Shown: positions 35,341-44,635, counted from the first letter of the stretch. The stretch: 64,000 nt of DNA from Akkermansia muciniphila (GCF_040616545.1 NZ_CP156688.1:558001-622000); one strand, 5' to 3'. Notes: generated by a model from the sequence alone, not told the origin. Numbers and translations: made by a program.

Positions 35341-36450
35341 TTAATCTCTTGCGCCGCTTGATCCTGCGCCCGGCCCATGGCGGCGGAGGATGCGCTCCAC
35401 GGCCCAGGAGGCGTGTTCCGCCACTAGGGGAGACTCCCCGGAAAGCGCCTTTAAAAAATCAATGTCCTCCGGCGTCCCGGTATTCCCCAGCACAATGCAT
35501 CCGTTGCGCAGCAGTCCCTCCCTTTTGATTCTTTTCAGGGGGGAATTCCGGAACAGGGCCGCAAAACCATCGGCATCCAGGGAAAGCAGGTCGCGCAGAG
35601 GTATGGAGGCCAGGCGGCGGGACATGCGGAACCGTTCATCCGCATCCGGCAGGGGCTTTCCGTTCCAGGGGCAGACCGTCACGCAGGTGTCGCATCCGTA
35701 CAGGCGCGAGCCTATCAGGGGGCGCATTTCCTCCGGAATGGAACCCCGGTGTTCGATCGTCCAGTAGGAAAGGCACCTCCCGGCATCCACCTGCCCGTTT
35801 TCCATAATCGCGCCCGCAGGACACAGGTCCGCGCAGCGGCGGCAGCTTCCGCACCCGTGGGAGACCGGAGCGTCCGGCTCCAGTTCCAGCGTGGTCAGCA
35901 CGGTGGCGATAAAAAAACGGGAGCCGCCCTTCCTGCGCACGATGAGGCCGCTTCTCCCGCGCCACCCCACTCCGCAAGCCTCCGCATGGTCCCGTTCCAT
36001 GACCGGGCCCGCGTCCACATACCCCTTGTGCTCCCCGCCGTAAATGGAAAGCAGTTCCAGCAAATCCGCCAGCTTCTCTTCCAGGATGCCGTGGTAATCC
36101 TTTCCGTGCGCGTACAGGCAGATGCTTCCCTGCCCCTCCGGCCGCCCCCGGGGGCTGTCGTAATCATAGGACAGGCAAATGACGGAACGGCAGCCGGAAA
36201 GCACTTCCGCAGGGTCCGCCCGCCTTTCCGGGGAGCGCGCCATCCATTCCATTCCCGCATGCCACCCGCGTTCCAGCCACTGGAATAATTTTTCCGCGTG
36301 AGGGCTCTTTCCGGCACGGGCCACGCGGCAGCCGGAAAACCCCAGCAGCCGGGATACGGCGCACAGGGAATCTTTAATCACGGCGGGTTCCGGCGTCAGC
36401 ACCCCCGCATCATGGACAAGAGCGCCCCTTCCACCAAGAATTTTCTTCAT
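35341..36450 (-). CDS. queG: Epoxyqueuosine reductase
   Basis: Reduces epoxyqueuosine to queuosine in tRNA anticodons, using cobalamin and two [4Fe-4S] clusters. About 369 residues. The clusters' ligands are visible as CGSCRRCADLCPAGAI and CDTCVTVCPW. The N-terminal part carries LERGWHAGMEWMARSPERRADP and VICLSYDYDS. The C-terminal HEAT-like end lines up with QueG. Start chosen at MKKILGG; 14 extra residues are possible. Divergent from the ELM1-like gene, 53 bases away. Confidence 0.93.
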   Translation of the reverse strand: MKKILGGRGALVHDAGVLTPEPAVIKDSLCAVSRLLGFSGCRVARAGKSPHAEKLFQWLERGWHAGMEWMARSPERRADPAEVLSGCRSVICLSYDYDSPRGRPEGQGSICLYAHGKDYHGILEEKLADLLELLSIYGGEHKGYVDAGPVMERDHAEACGVGWRGRSGLIVRRKGGSRFFIATVLTTLELEPDAPVSHGCGSCRRCADLCPAGAIMENGQVDAGRCLSYWTIEHRGSIPEEMRPLIGSRLYGCDTCVTVCPWNGKPLPDADERFRMSRRLASIPLRDLLSLDADGFAALFRNSPLKRIKREGLLRNGCIVLGNTGTPEDIDFLKALSGESPLVAEHASWAVERILRRHGPGAGSSGARD

Positions 36451-36503
36451 CCCGGTGGAAATTGGATTGCCTGCACACTTCCTCCGTCTCATAATAAACC
36501 TAT

Positions 36504-37427
36504 ATGAACATCCGGATTCTGAGCGATGGGAAACAGGGCCACCTCAACCAGTCCCTGGGGCTGGCCCAGGCCCTGATCGCCAAGGCGGGGGGCACCGTGG
36601 AAACGGTGGACCTGCAAGGCCTTTCCCTTCTGGGGAAAATCCGGAAAGCCGTCTCCGGCAGCGACACGCCGCGGCCGGACCTGTTCATCTCCGCCGGGCA
36701 CGGCACGCACATCCCGCTTATCTGCGCCCGCCACCATTTCAAGACACGGGCCGTCCTGTGCATGAAACCCACGCTTCCCTGCACCTTTTTTGACCTCTGC
36801 CTCATTCCGCGCCATGACCTGCGCCCCGGACGCGACTATACGGACACGGGCATCTTCCCTACCCAGGGAGCGCTTCACCCCATGAGGCCGGACCCTTCCA
36901 TCCCGAAGGATATTACGCTGATCCTCATCGGAGGGCCAAGCAAGGATTTTGACTGGGATGACGAGGCCATGCTCAACCAGCTTTCAGACATCAGCATCCG
37001 GACGCCGGGCAACATCGTGCTGACCACCTCGCGTCGGACGCCGGAGGGCTTTGCGGAAAAAATCCAGACGGCCGTTCCGGAAATCACCGTCGTTCCCGTG
37101 GAGGAAACGCAGCCGGGCTGGGTGGCGCGGCATCTGGCGCACGCCTCCGCCACCTGGGTCAGCCAAGATAGCGTCTCCATGGTGTATGAAGCGCTGGGCG
37201 CAGGCGCCCCCGTAGGCGTCCTGGCTGTTCCGCGCCGCAGCGGCAAACGTAAATCCCGCATCCTGTCCGGTCTGGAAATGCTGGAAAAGGAGGGCCTGGT
37301 CACCGGATACCGGGAATGGAAAAAGAACGGCTTCCGCCTGGCAACGCCCGGCGCCCCCCTCCTGGAGGCGGACCGCGCCGCAGACTACATCCTCACCAGA
37401 TTCTTCCCCCAATACCGCGCCTTATGA
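36504..37427 (+). CDS. ELM1/GtrOC1-family putative nucleoside-diphosphate-sugar epimerase or glycosyltransferase
   Basis: Protein of the mitochondrial fission ELM1 family, 307 residues. Family marks: SDGKQGHLNQSLGLAQAL at the start, ISAGHGTHIP (about 64-73), and VSQDSVSMVYEALGAGAPVGVL near the C-terminus, which resembles a GT-B nucleotide-sugar site. In bacteria these genes lie in lipopolysaccharide or lipid A regions, so a role in envelope sugar transfer is likely but not proven. First of three genes joined by four-base overlaps, followed by a glycosyltransferase and dprA. Confidence 0.8.
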   Translation: MNIRILSDGKQGHLNQSLGLAQALIAKAGGTVETVDLQGLSLLGKIRKAVSGSDTPRPDLFISAGHGTHIPLICARHHFKTRAVLCMKPTLPCTFFDLCLIPRHDLRPGRDYTDTGIFPTQGALHPMRPDPSIPKDITLILIGGPSKDFDWDDEAMLNQLSDISIRTPGNIVLTTSRRTPEGFAEKIQTAVPEITVVPVEETQPGWVARHLAHASATWVSQDSVSMVYEALGAGAPVGVLAVPRRSGKRKSRILSGLEMLEKEGLVTGYREWKKNGFRLATPGAPLLEADRAADYILTRFFPQYRAL

Positions 37428-38536
37428 AAATAGTGCATCTCGTCCCCTCCATGGAATCCGGAGGCGTGGAGCAAGTCGTCATGGAACTGGGCAGCGGCCT
37501 CGCCGCGCGGGGCGTGGAAAACATCGTCGTCTCCGCAGGCGGCCGCCTGGTTCCCCAATTGGAAAAGGAAGGCTCCCGCCACATCCTGATGCCCATCGGC
37601 AAAAAAAGCCTCGCCACCTTCTTCCGCATCGGCGCACTCCGCGCCCTGCTCCAGGCCATCAGGCCGGACATCCTGCATCTCCATTCCCGCGTTCCCGCCT
37701 GGGTGGGGTACCTGGCGTGGAAAAAACTGCCGCCGGAAGACCGCCCCGGCCTCGTCACCAGCGTGCATGGCTTCTACTCCGTCAACAGGTATTCCGCCAT
37801 CATGAGCCGCGGGGAACGGGTGATTGCCGTTTCCAACTGCATCAGGGACTATATTCTCACTCACTACCCGTCCACCCCTGAGGACCGTATCAGAATCATC
37901 CCCAACGCCATTTCTCCGGAGCAACACTATCCGGGCTACTCCCCCTCCCGCGAATGGCTCACGGGCTGGTACATGGCTTATCCGGAACTCAAAGGAAAAT
38001 TTACCCTCTGCCTGCCGGGCCGCATCACGCGTCTGAAAGGCCAGCTGGACCTGATTCCCATCATCAGAAAACTTCTGGAACAGGGGATCCCGGCCCACGC
38101 CGTCATCGTGGGAGAAACCAAAAAGGGGAAGGAAGAGTATAAAAACGAGGTTCTCCGGGAAATTGAGCGTGCCGGCGTCTCCCACGCCTTTACGTGGACG
38201 GGACACCGCCAGGATCTGCGGGACATCATTTCCGCCTGCTCCGCCACCCTTTCCCTGACCCAGAGCCCGGAGGCCTTCGGCAAATCAACCCTGGAAGCCC
38301 TCGCCCTGGGAAAACCCGTAGCCGGATACGCCCACGGCGGCGTCAAGGAACAACTGGACGCCTTTCTGCCGGAAGGGAACATCAGCGTGGGGGACACCTC
38401 CGCCATGGCCGGCCTGCTGGCCCGGTGGCATGCCCAGCCCCCGCCCCTGCCCCGGCAAATTCCCTCCCCTTATAATATAGAGGATATGATTCAGGGTCAT
38501 CTTGACGTTTACAAGGAACTGGCTCCCCATTCATGA
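37424..38536 (+). CDS. Glycosyltransferase family 4
   Basis: GT-B transferase of 370 residues. N-terminal domain: MKIVHLVPSMESGGVEQVVMELG. C-terminal domain: FTLCLPGRITRLKGQLDLIPII and the nucleotide-sugar site SPEAFGKSTLEALALGKPVAGYAHGGV. Likely adds a sugar to a lipid carrier, lipopolysaccharide core or polysaccharide from the cytoplasmic face; acceptor unknown. The start overlaps the ELM1-like gene (ATGA), and the stop overlaps dprA in the same way. A longer frame upstream is a shadow. Confidence 0.9.
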   Translation: MKIVHLVPSMESGGVEQVVMELGSGLAARGVENIVVSAGGRLVPQLEKEGSRHILMPIGKKSLATFFRIGALRALLQAIRPDILHLHSRVPAWVGYLAWKKLPPEDRPGLVTSVHGFYSVNRYSAIMSRGERVIAVSNCIRDYILTHYPSTPEDRIRIIPNAISPEQHYPGYSPSREWLTGWYMAYPELKGKFTLCLPGRITRLKGQLDLIPIIRKLLEQGIPAHAVIVGETKKGKEEYKNEVLREIERAGVSHAFTWTGHRQDLRDIISACSATLSLTQSPEAFGKSTLEALALGKPVAGYAHGGVKEQLDAFLPEGNISVGDTSAMAGLLARWHAQPPPLPRQIPSPYNIEDMIQGHLDVYKELAPHS

Positions 38537-39660
38537 CGCCGCAGGAAGCCGCCATCGCCCTGAACCTGATCCCGGGGCTGGGCCCTGTCAGGGTCATGCG
38601 CCTCATGCAGGTATTCGCATCTCCTGAACTGATTCTGGAGGCCCCTGCCTCCATGCTGGAGGGAATTCCCGGGATTGGGCCGCAACTGGCGCGCCTCATT
38701 TCCTCCTGGCGCAGCATGGTCAATCCATACCGGGAACTGGAACTGGCGGACAAAGCGGGAGCCTCTGTCACCACGGTCTTTGACGCCGCCTATCCCTCCG
38801 CCCTGCGCGACCTTCCGGACGCTCCCATTGTCCTTTACTCATGGGGAGCCTGGGCCGGTAAGGACTCGGAGCGTTCCATTGCCGTCGTAGGCTCCCGGAT
38901 GGCTACCCACTACGGCAGGCTATGCGCCAAAACCATCTCCCATGACCTGGCGGAAGCCGGAGTAACTATCATCTCCGGCCTGGCGCGCGGCGTGGATACG
39001 GAGGCCCATTTGGGCGCCCTGGATGCAGGGGGCCGCACCATCGCCGTCATTGGAGCAGGCCTCAACAGGCTCTATCCCCGGGAAAACGGGAACCTGGCAC
39101 GGCGCATCGCGGAAGACCATGGAGCGGTAGTTTCTGAATTCCCCATGGATACGCCCCCCTCCCGCACCACCTTTCCCATGCGCAACCGCATCGTGAGCGG
39201 CTGGAGCCGGGCCACGCTGGTAGTGGAGGCCTCCGGACGCAGCGGAGCCCTGATCACGGCACGGATGGCAGGCGAACAGGGGCGGGACGTCTTCTGCATT
39301 CCCGGCCCGGTGGACCGCCATTCTTCCGACGGCTGCCATGCCCTCATCCGGGACGGCGCCACACTGGCCTCCAACGCCTGCGACATTCTGCATGACATGA
39401 AATGGACCGCTCCGGAACAGGGCCTGCCCCTTTTCTCCCCGCACCCGCCTTCCCCCGCTACACGTCCGTCCCCTCCCACACCGGAGGAAGAGAAAGTCCT
39501 CCATGCCATAAGGCTGGGCTTCAACACCATTGACACCCTCTGCGCCTCCCTGGGGGAACCGGCATGCGCCATCACTCCGCTGCTGGCCAGAATGCAAATT
39601 ACAGGGCAAATCACGCCGGACGCCGGGGGATATTTTTCCATCAACTGCAAGGAACGCTAA
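38533..39660 (+). CDS. dprA: DNA processing protein DprA
   Basis: Binds incoming single-stranded DNA and loads RecA during natural transformation. 375 residues: a helix-hairpin-helix/SAM-like N-terminus (NLIPGLGPVRVMRLMQ, GIPGIGPQLARLI), the Rossmann core with VVGSRMATHYG, ISGLARGVDTEAHLGAL, FPMRNRIVSG and EASGRSGALITARMA, then a Pro-rich linker and a winged-helix end (EEEKVLHAIRLGFNT). Together with cinA in this window it suggests that competence functions exist, but no uptake genes are present here. Four-base overlap with the glycosyltransferase. Confidence 0.94.
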   Translation: MTPQEAAIALNLIPGLGPVRVMRLMQVFASPELILEAPASMLEGIPGIGPQLARLISSWRSMVNPYRELELADKAGASVTTVFDAAYPSALRDLPDAPIVLYSWGAWAGKDSERSIAVVGSRMATHYGRLCAKTISHDLAEAGVTIISGLARGVDTEAHLGALDAGGRTIAVIGAGLNRLYPRENGNLARRIAEDHGAVVSEFPMDTPPSRTTFPMRNRIVSGWSRATLVVEASGRSGALITARMAGEQGRDVFCIPGPVDRHSSDGCHALIRDGATLASNACDILHDMKWTAPEQGLPLFSPHPPSPATRPSPPTPEEEKVLHAIRLGFNTIDTLCASLGEPACAITPLLARMQITGQITPDAGGYFSINCKER

Positions 39661-39665
39661 ACAGC

Positions 39666-39699
39666 ACGCGGGCCATCCCCCTCCGGAGGCGGCCCGCGT
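39666..39699. repeat. Inverted repeat between convergent genes
   Basis: ACGCGGGCC / GGCCCGCGT nine-base stem, just after the dprA stop. It lacks a T tract on the plus side but lies where a terminator is expected between dprA and the convergent secreted protein gene. Confidence 0.55.
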
Positions 39700-39728
39700 T
39701 AAAATAGCCTGAAAACCGTAAGGTTCCC

Positions 39729-40346
39729 CTACTGCTTGACCTCCTTGCGCACGGCGTCAATCCAGGCGGATACCGTCTCCGCCTGCTCCCACTTGATCGG
39801 GGAGGCCACCTTCTTCTTGGACACAGGGTCGGAAACTTCAAAAATCACTCCGTACACAAATTTGATGTCATCCGGATTCCTTTTCTTCTGGAAACGCCCC
39901 TCCTGCTGCGCCTTGAAATCTATCTTCTCATAGGACGCCAGGAAAAGCGCCAGCATCAGGCCATCCTCCCCCTTGAGGGGAGAAACCAGCGGCACCACCG
40001 GGCATTTCACTTCCTTGCCCCTGATGATGGTCTTGACCAGCCTGGGCTCCGCCTTCTTCAGGATATCAAGCTTCTTGGCAATGTTCTCCTTGGCGAACGC
40101 CTTTTCAAAGACAGCCAGGTTGCTGTAATTATTCTTGTCCCGGAAGGGAATCATGATATCCATGCTTTCTTTCCCGTCCGCCAGCTTTACCCCCACGCAC
40201 GTTTCCTTCTGCTCCATGGACAAGGAAGACTTGGCCTTGTCTGCGCATCTCCTGGTATCAAAACACGGCGTACTGAACGGGAGAATTTCGGCGCCGGCCA
40301 CGCAGGCGGCCACCAGAGACAGGAGTAAAACAGGAACTTTCATCAT
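39729..40346 (-). CDS. Secreted protein of unknown function
   Basis: A 205-residue protein with a signal peptide (MMKVPVLLLSLVAACVAGAE). The mature part is mixed alpha/beta and Lys-rich: about 44 residues after the signal are followed by DKNNYSNLAVFEKAFAK, IIRGKEVKCPVVPLVSPL and KFVYGVIFEVSDPV, ending in a helix with WIDAVRKEVKQ. Three Cys could form disulfides. I recognise no family. It converges on dprA and has a long upstream gap that may contain regulatory sequence. Confidence 0.65.
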   Translation of the reverse strand: MMKVPVLLLSLVAACVAGAEILPFSTPCFDTRRCADKAKSSLSMEQKETCVGVKLADGKESMDIMIPFRDKNNYSNLAVFEKAFAKENIAKKLDILKKAEPRLVKTIIRGKEVKCPVVPLVSPLKGEDGLMLALFLASYEKIDFKAQQEGRFQKKRNPDDIKFVYGVIFEVSDPVSKKKVASPIKWEQAETVSAWIDAVRKEVKQ

Positions 40347-40901
40347 GAAGCGAATTTATGGTAAACAATCATAATCACCCATGTTCCGCAATGACTTTTT
40401 TCTTTGGTTCCAGGTTCTTTCCGGCACGGAAAACATTCGGTTCCTGACGCAAAACAAACACCCTTAAACATCGCAAAACAGCCGCTGTTACTATTCCTAA
40501 CAATTATTATTCCAGAAATAAGAAGACCATAAAGGGAAGAAACCGAGCCCTTCCGGGCGCCTTCATGTGCCAAACAGGCAAAACGTCCACAAAGAAAACA
40601 TGTAACATACTTATATTCATACATAAATAACAATACTTCAGAATGCTTCCTAAAAAAATTACTGTTCCCGGACATATTTTGAACGTCTTTTCACGGGAGA
40701 AAGTCTTATCCTTTACAAGATCTATCCGACGGGTGGGAAAAGTAACTCAAAATCCGTCCAGGGTGGTTTTTGGTTCCATAGGTAGTTAATAGAGAGAAAA
40801 GGCCGCGGATCAAACAACCCGCGGCCTTTTTTTGCCCAATCCTCCTTTCAAATGCGGAGTTTGGGCTTGATGAATGAAACTTCTTACTGTAGCAACAAGA
40901 C
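40347..40901. other. Long gene-free stretch with an orphan terminator
   Basis: AT-rich and without a convincing reading frame. It contains a strong intrinsic terminator at 40800-40833 that belongs to no annotated gene, preceded by a block with the pairing GACGG (about 40730) / CCGTC (about 40756). A small RNA ending at this terminator is possible. It also holds the promoter regions of the genes on each side. Confidence 0.5.
40800..40833 (+). terminator. Orphan Rho-independent terminator
   Basis: AGGCCGCGG / CCGCGGCCT stem with loop of about ten bases and TTTTTTT directly after. The opposite strand also carries a TTTT tract (GGCCTTTTC), so it may work both ways. No gene on either strand ends here. 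Confidence 0.85.
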
Positions 40902-41825
40902 ATGCGTTTGTTCGCCCTTCTCGCAGGATTCACCCTTTGCCTGAGCTCAACGAGCTGCCAATCGTATGGGGACTCAAGTGATTACATCCCCCTGGCAACG
41001 CCTGTCCCCCCACAGCTTTCCCAGCCTGTCGCCCACGCTCTTCCCCGCCCCGCCAATTTCCCCACACGCCCCGTGGCCATCCCGCCCAGCGCCCCGCGCA
41101 CACCGCGCTGCGCCAGCGCCTGCGTGATGGATGCCCTTACCGGAAAGGTGCTTTTTTCCCACAACGGCCTCCAGCACCGCCAGGTAGCCAGCACCCAGAA
41201 ACTGGTAACGGCCATGGTCGTACTGGAGCACGGCAGCCTGGACAGCAAAGTGGTCATCCAGCCTTCCGATACCAAGGCAGACCCCACCAAGCTGGGCTTC
41301 CGCGCCGGAGAAGTCTATTCACGCCGGGAACTGCTCAATGCCCTGATGGTCCGCAGTTTCAATGACGTAGCGGTGGCCCTGGCCCGCGACACGGCCGGTT
41401 CCGTCCCGCGTTTTGCCCAGTTGATGAACGCCAAGGCACGCCAGATGGGCATGTACAATTCCCGCTTCGTCAACCCTAACGGCCTTCCCGCAGACCAGTA
41501 CTCCACCGCCATTGACATGGCCCGCTGCGCCTATTACGTCTACCGCAATCCGGAACTTCGCAGCATCATCTGCAAACGCCAGTACGCCTTTACTCGCGCC
41601 AACGGCAAGACGCTTCTCCTGAGGAATACCAACAAACTGCTCTCCCAGCACCCCTGGGTCACCGGCATGAAAACAGGTTACACAAACGCCGCAGGGCGCT
41701 GCCTGGTATCCTCCGCCGGCTTCAATGGGCGCCATGTCATCGTCGTGGTCCTCGGCTGCCATCCATCCCGCATCTGGACGGAATCGGAAAACCTGCTTAA
41801 ATGGGCCCTGGGGGACGCCGCATAA
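40902..41825 (+). CDS. D-alanyl-D-alanine carboxypeptidase (penicillin-binding protein 5/6 class)
   Basis: Trims the terminal D-Ala of peptidoglycan stem peptides in the periplasm. The three serine peptidase motifs are complete: STQK at 97-100 (Ser97, Lys100), SFN at 152-154 and KTG at 257-259. The start MRLFALLAGFTLCLSSTSC looks like a lipoprotein signal with Cys19, an unusual anchor for this class, followed by a Pro-rich linker (about 30-66). It lacks the C-terminal amphipathic anchor domain of E. coli PBP5, which fits a lipid anchor instead. 307 residues. Confidence 0.93.
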   Translation: MRLFALLAGFTLCLSSTSCQSYGDSSDYIPLATPVPPQLSQPVAHALPRPANFPTRPVAIPPSAPRTPRCASACVMDALTGKVLFSHNGLQHRQVASTQKLVTAMVVLEHGSLDSKVVIQPSDTKADPTKLGFRAGEVYSRRELLNALMVRSFNDVAVALARDTAGSVPRFAQLMNAKARQMGMYNSRFVNPNGLPADQYSTAIDMARCAYYVYRNPELRSIICKRQYAFTRANGKTLLLRNTNKLLSQHPWVTGMKTGYTNAAGRCLVSSAGFNGRHVIVVVLGCHPSRIWTESENLLKWALGDAA

Positions 41826-41846
41826 GCACCCGGCGGCAATTGGTAT

Positions 41847-41875
41847 TTGACTTTCACGGCGTGACCCGCTATCAG
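41847..41875 (+). promoter_or_regulatory. Candidate promoter of ychF
   Basis: TTGACT, 17-base spacer, TATCAG. The -10 ends eight bases before the ychF ATG, so transcription would begin at or next to the start codon. Confidence 0.6.
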
Positions 41876-41883
41876 TCCTGCCT

Positions 41884-43005
41884 ATGTTACAGGCAGGTAT
41901 TGTAGGTCTCCCCAACGTCGGCAAATCCACTCTCTTCAATGCGGTCACCAGGACCCGCAAGGCCCAGGCGGCCAATTACCCCTTCTGCACCATTGACCCG
42001 AACGTGGGCATGGTGACCGTGCCGGACGCGCGCCTGCAGGTGCTCTCCAACATGTCCGGCTCTGAAAAGATTATTCCCACGCTCATTGAATTCGTGGACA
42101 TTGCCGGCCTCGTGAAGGGCGCCTCGGAAGGCGCGGGCCTGGGCAACCAGTTCCTGGCGAACATCCGTGAAGTGGACGCTATCGTGCAGGTGGTGCGCTG
42201 CTTTGACAATGACGACATCATCCACGAACTCGGCTCCGTGGATCCCCTGCGCGACATTGAAATCATCAACTCGGAACTCATCCTGGCGGACATCGCCACC
42301 ATGGACAAGAGGCTCTCCTCCCGGGAACGCAAGGCCCGCAGCGGGGACAAGGAGGCCAAGGCGGAAGTAGCCCTCATCACCAAGCTGCTTCCCCACCTGA
42401 ACGAAGGCAATCCGGCCCTCACCTTTGAAACCCAGCTGGATGACGACGAACGCAAGCTTCTCCAGACCTTCCAGCTCCTTTCCGGCAAAAAAAGCATTTT
42501 CGCCTGCAACGTGAATGAAGACGAACTGGCGGACGCCATCAACAACCCGGACGCGCACCCCTACGTCTCCCAGGTGAAAAAATACGTGGCGGAACACCAC
42601 AATGCGGAGGCCATTGTCATCTCCGCCCGGATTGAAGAAGAACTTATCGACGTCTCGGAGGAGGAAGCCCATGAATTCCTGGAATCCCTCGGCGTGCAGG
42701 ACTCCGGCGTTTCCGACCTCATCCGCGCCGTGTACCATTTGCTGGGACTGCGCACGTACCTCACCACCGGCGTCAAGGAAACGCGCGCCTGGACGATCCC
42801 GGCCGGGGCCAAGGCCCCCCAGGCGGCGGGCGTCATCCACACGGACTTTGAACGCGGCTTCATCGCCGCGGAAGTGGTGCATTACGACGACCTGGTAGCC
42901 TGCGGCGGCAAGTCCGGGGCCAGGGAACACGGCAAGCTGCGCATTGAAGGAAAGGAATACGTCGTCAAGGACGGGGACGTGGTCGAATTCCGCTTCAATG
43001 TTTAG
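41884..43005 (+). CDS. ychF: Ribosome-binding ATPase YchF
   Basis: Obg-family P-loop protein that prefers ATP and binds ribosomes and the proteasome-like machinery; it modulates stress responses. 373 residues: G1 GLPNVGKSTLFNAVT at about 7-21, DIAGLVKGASEGAGLGNQFLAN with the G3 region, the altered G4 (NVNEDE, replacing NKxD), and the C-terminal TGS domain (YLTTGVKETRAWTIPAGAKAP...FNV). The family start MLQAGIVGLP fits the ATG chosen. The leader seems to be almost absent (see the promoter entry). Confidence 0.96.
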   Translation: MLQAGIVGLPNVGKSTLFNAVTRTRKAQAANYPFCTIDPNVGMVTVPDARLQVLSNMSGSEKIIPTLIEFVDIAGLVKGASEGAGLGNQFLANIREVDAIVQVVRCFDNDDIIHELGSVDPLRDIEIINSELILADIATMDKRLSSRERKARSGDKEAKAEVALITKLLPHLNEGNPALTFETQLDDDERKLLQTFQLLSGKKSIFACNVNEDELADAINNPDAHPYVSQVKKYVAEHHNAEAIVISARIEEELIDVSEEEAHEFLESLGVQDSGVSDLIRAVYHLLGLRTYLTTGVKETRAWTIPAGAKAPQAAGVIHTDFERGFIAAEVVHYDDLVACGGKSGAREHGKLRIEGKEYVVKDGDVVEFRFNV

Positions 43006-43080
43006 CCCAAAGCTTTCCCGGAATTCCATTGACTTTTCATCATGCAGAGAGCAGATTGCTCATAACCTTCACATCGCCTC

Positions 43081-44166
43081 ATGACTGATTCCGACGTCAA
43101 ATCCACACCTTTGGCCGCCAAGCACGTTGAACTGGGTGCCAGAATGGTCCCCTTCGCCGGCTGGAACATGCCGGTTCAATACACCGGCATCCTGGACGAA
43201 CACAAAGCCGTGCGCGAAGCCTGCGGCATCTTTGACATCTCCCACATGGGACAGTTCACCGTGGCCGGTCCCGCCGCGGCGGCATGGCTGAACTCCATGC
43301 TGACCAATGACATCAACAAGCTGGACATCAGCCAGGGGCAATATTCCATCATGCTCAATGAGCAGGCGGGCGTCATTGATGACCTCATCCTGTACCGGAT
43401 GGAGCCGGAAACCTTCTTCGTGGTGGTGAACGCCTCCAAGATTGATGAAGACTTTGCGTGGCTTTCCGCCCACAAGCCCGCGGACGTGATTCTGGAAAAC
43501 CATTCCGACGAGTTCGTGGGCCTGGCCGTCCAGGGTCCCAAATGCGGGGAAGTCTTCTCCCGCGTCATTCCCGGCGTGGAACTTCCCCCCCGCAACGGCA
43601 TCTCCCGCATCACGGTGGACGGAACGGACCTTATCGTCTGCCGCACCGGCTATACCGGGGAAGACGGCTTTGAATTCTTCTGCCCGGCCAGTGAAGGTGT
43701 CAAATGGTTTGAAGCCTTTCTTGACGCAGGAGCCAAGCCCTGCGGCCTGGGCGCGCGCGACAGCCTGCGCCTGGAAATGTGCTACCCCCTGAACGGTTCC
43801 GACCTCGCTCCGGACAAGACGCCCCTGGAAGCCGGGCTCGGCTTCTTCTGCGCGCTGGATACGGACTTCATCGGCGCCGGCATTCTTCGTGAACAAAAAG
43901 CCAATGGCCTCAGCAAGCGCCTGGTGGCCATTGAATACACCGGCAAGGGAGCCCCCCCCCGCGCCCACTATGCTGTTCACGTTCCCGGAGGAGAAGCCAT
44001 CGGAGAACTTACCAGCGGCGTGCTCTCTCCTTCATTGATGAAGGGCATTGCCCTGGCCTACCTGCCTGTCGCCCATGCCAAGGTCGGCACGGAGCTGGAA
44101 ATTGACGTAAGGGGAAGAAAATTCCCCGCCGTGGTAGTTAAAAAACCCTTCTATAAGAAAGGCTGA
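43081..44166 (+). CDS. gcvT: Glycine cleavage system T protein (aminomethyltransferase)
   Basis: Transfers the methylene group from the lipoylated H protein to tetrahydrofolate, releasing ammonia. 361 residues, normal. Motifs: HVELGARMVPFAGWNMPVQYTG, FDISHMGQFTVAGP, and ARDSLRLEMCYPLNGSDL. It leads the order gcvT-gcvH-gcvP. Only 75 bases separate it from ychF, with no glycine-riboswitch-like structure. No Shine-Dalgarno. Confidence 0.96.
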   Translation: MTDSDVKSTPLAAKHVELGARMVPFAGWNMPVQYTGILDEHKAVREACGIFDISHMGQFTVAGPAAAAWLNSMLTNDINKLDISQGQYSIMLNEQAGVIDDLILYRMEPETFFVVVNASKIDEDFAWLSAHKPADVILENHSDEFVGLAVQGPKCGEVFSRVIPGVELPPRNGISRITVDGTDLIVCRTGYTGEDGFEFFCPASEGVKWFEAFLDAGAKPCGLGARDSLRLEMCYPLNGSDLAPDKTPLEAGLGFFCALDTDFIGAGILREQKANGLSKRLVAIEYTGKGAPPRAHYAVHVPGGEAIGELTSGVLSPSLMKGIALAYLPVAHAKVGTELEIDVRGRKFPAVVVKKPFYKKG

Positions 44167-44236
44167 CACTACTGCGCAGAAATAAACTGACAAACACCGT
44201 ATTTTACTACACTCTCATCTCAAACAATTACATCTT

Positions 44237-44617
44237 ATGCACGACGTACCAGAAAACCTGCTGTATTCCAAAGACCATGAATGGGTTGAAATTGACGGAG
44301 ACATCGGCACCATCGGTATTTCAGACCATGCTCAGGCCGAACTCTCCGATGTAGTCTTTGTAGACCTTCCCGAAGTAGGCGCCACCGTTGCCGCCGGCGA
44401 CCCCGTCGCCGTTGTGGAATCCGTCAAGGCCGCCAGCGACGTATACACTCCCGTCTCCGGTGAGATTCTGGAAGTGAATGAGGAACTCTCCAATGATCCT
44501 TCCCTCATCAACTCCGATCCCTACGGCGCAGGCTGGCTGTACAAAATCCGCCTGGACGTTCCCACGGAAACGGAAGACATGATGAACGCCACGGACTACG
44601 AGGAATACTGCTCCTGA
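44237..44617 (+). CDS. gcvH: Glycine cleavage system H protein
   Basis: Lipoyl carrier shuttling the aminomethyl group between P, T and L proteins. 126 residues with the lipoylation site [10 protein letters not shown]; the modified Lys is residue 64. Complete at both ends ([23 protein letters not shown]). It lies 70 bases after gcvT. A strong terminator-like hairpin follows, before gcvP. Confidence 0.96.
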   Translation: MHDVPENLLYSKDHEWVEIDGDIGTIGISDHAQAELSDVVFVDLPEVGATVAAGDPVAVVESVKAASDVYTPVSGEILEVNEELSNDPSLINSDPYGAGWLYKIRLDVPTETEDMMNATDYEEYCS

Positions 44618-44635
44618 CCCATTCCTCCCTCCCCC

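Noticed and set aside
40706-40933. 75-codon minus-strand frame in the 40.3-40.9 kb gap
   Set aside because: Crosses the strong terminator hairpin and the start of the carboxypeptidase gene, with no coding character.
43006-43080. Glycine riboswitch before gcvT
   Set aside because: Only 75 bases are available and no tandem glycine aptamer pattern is visible.
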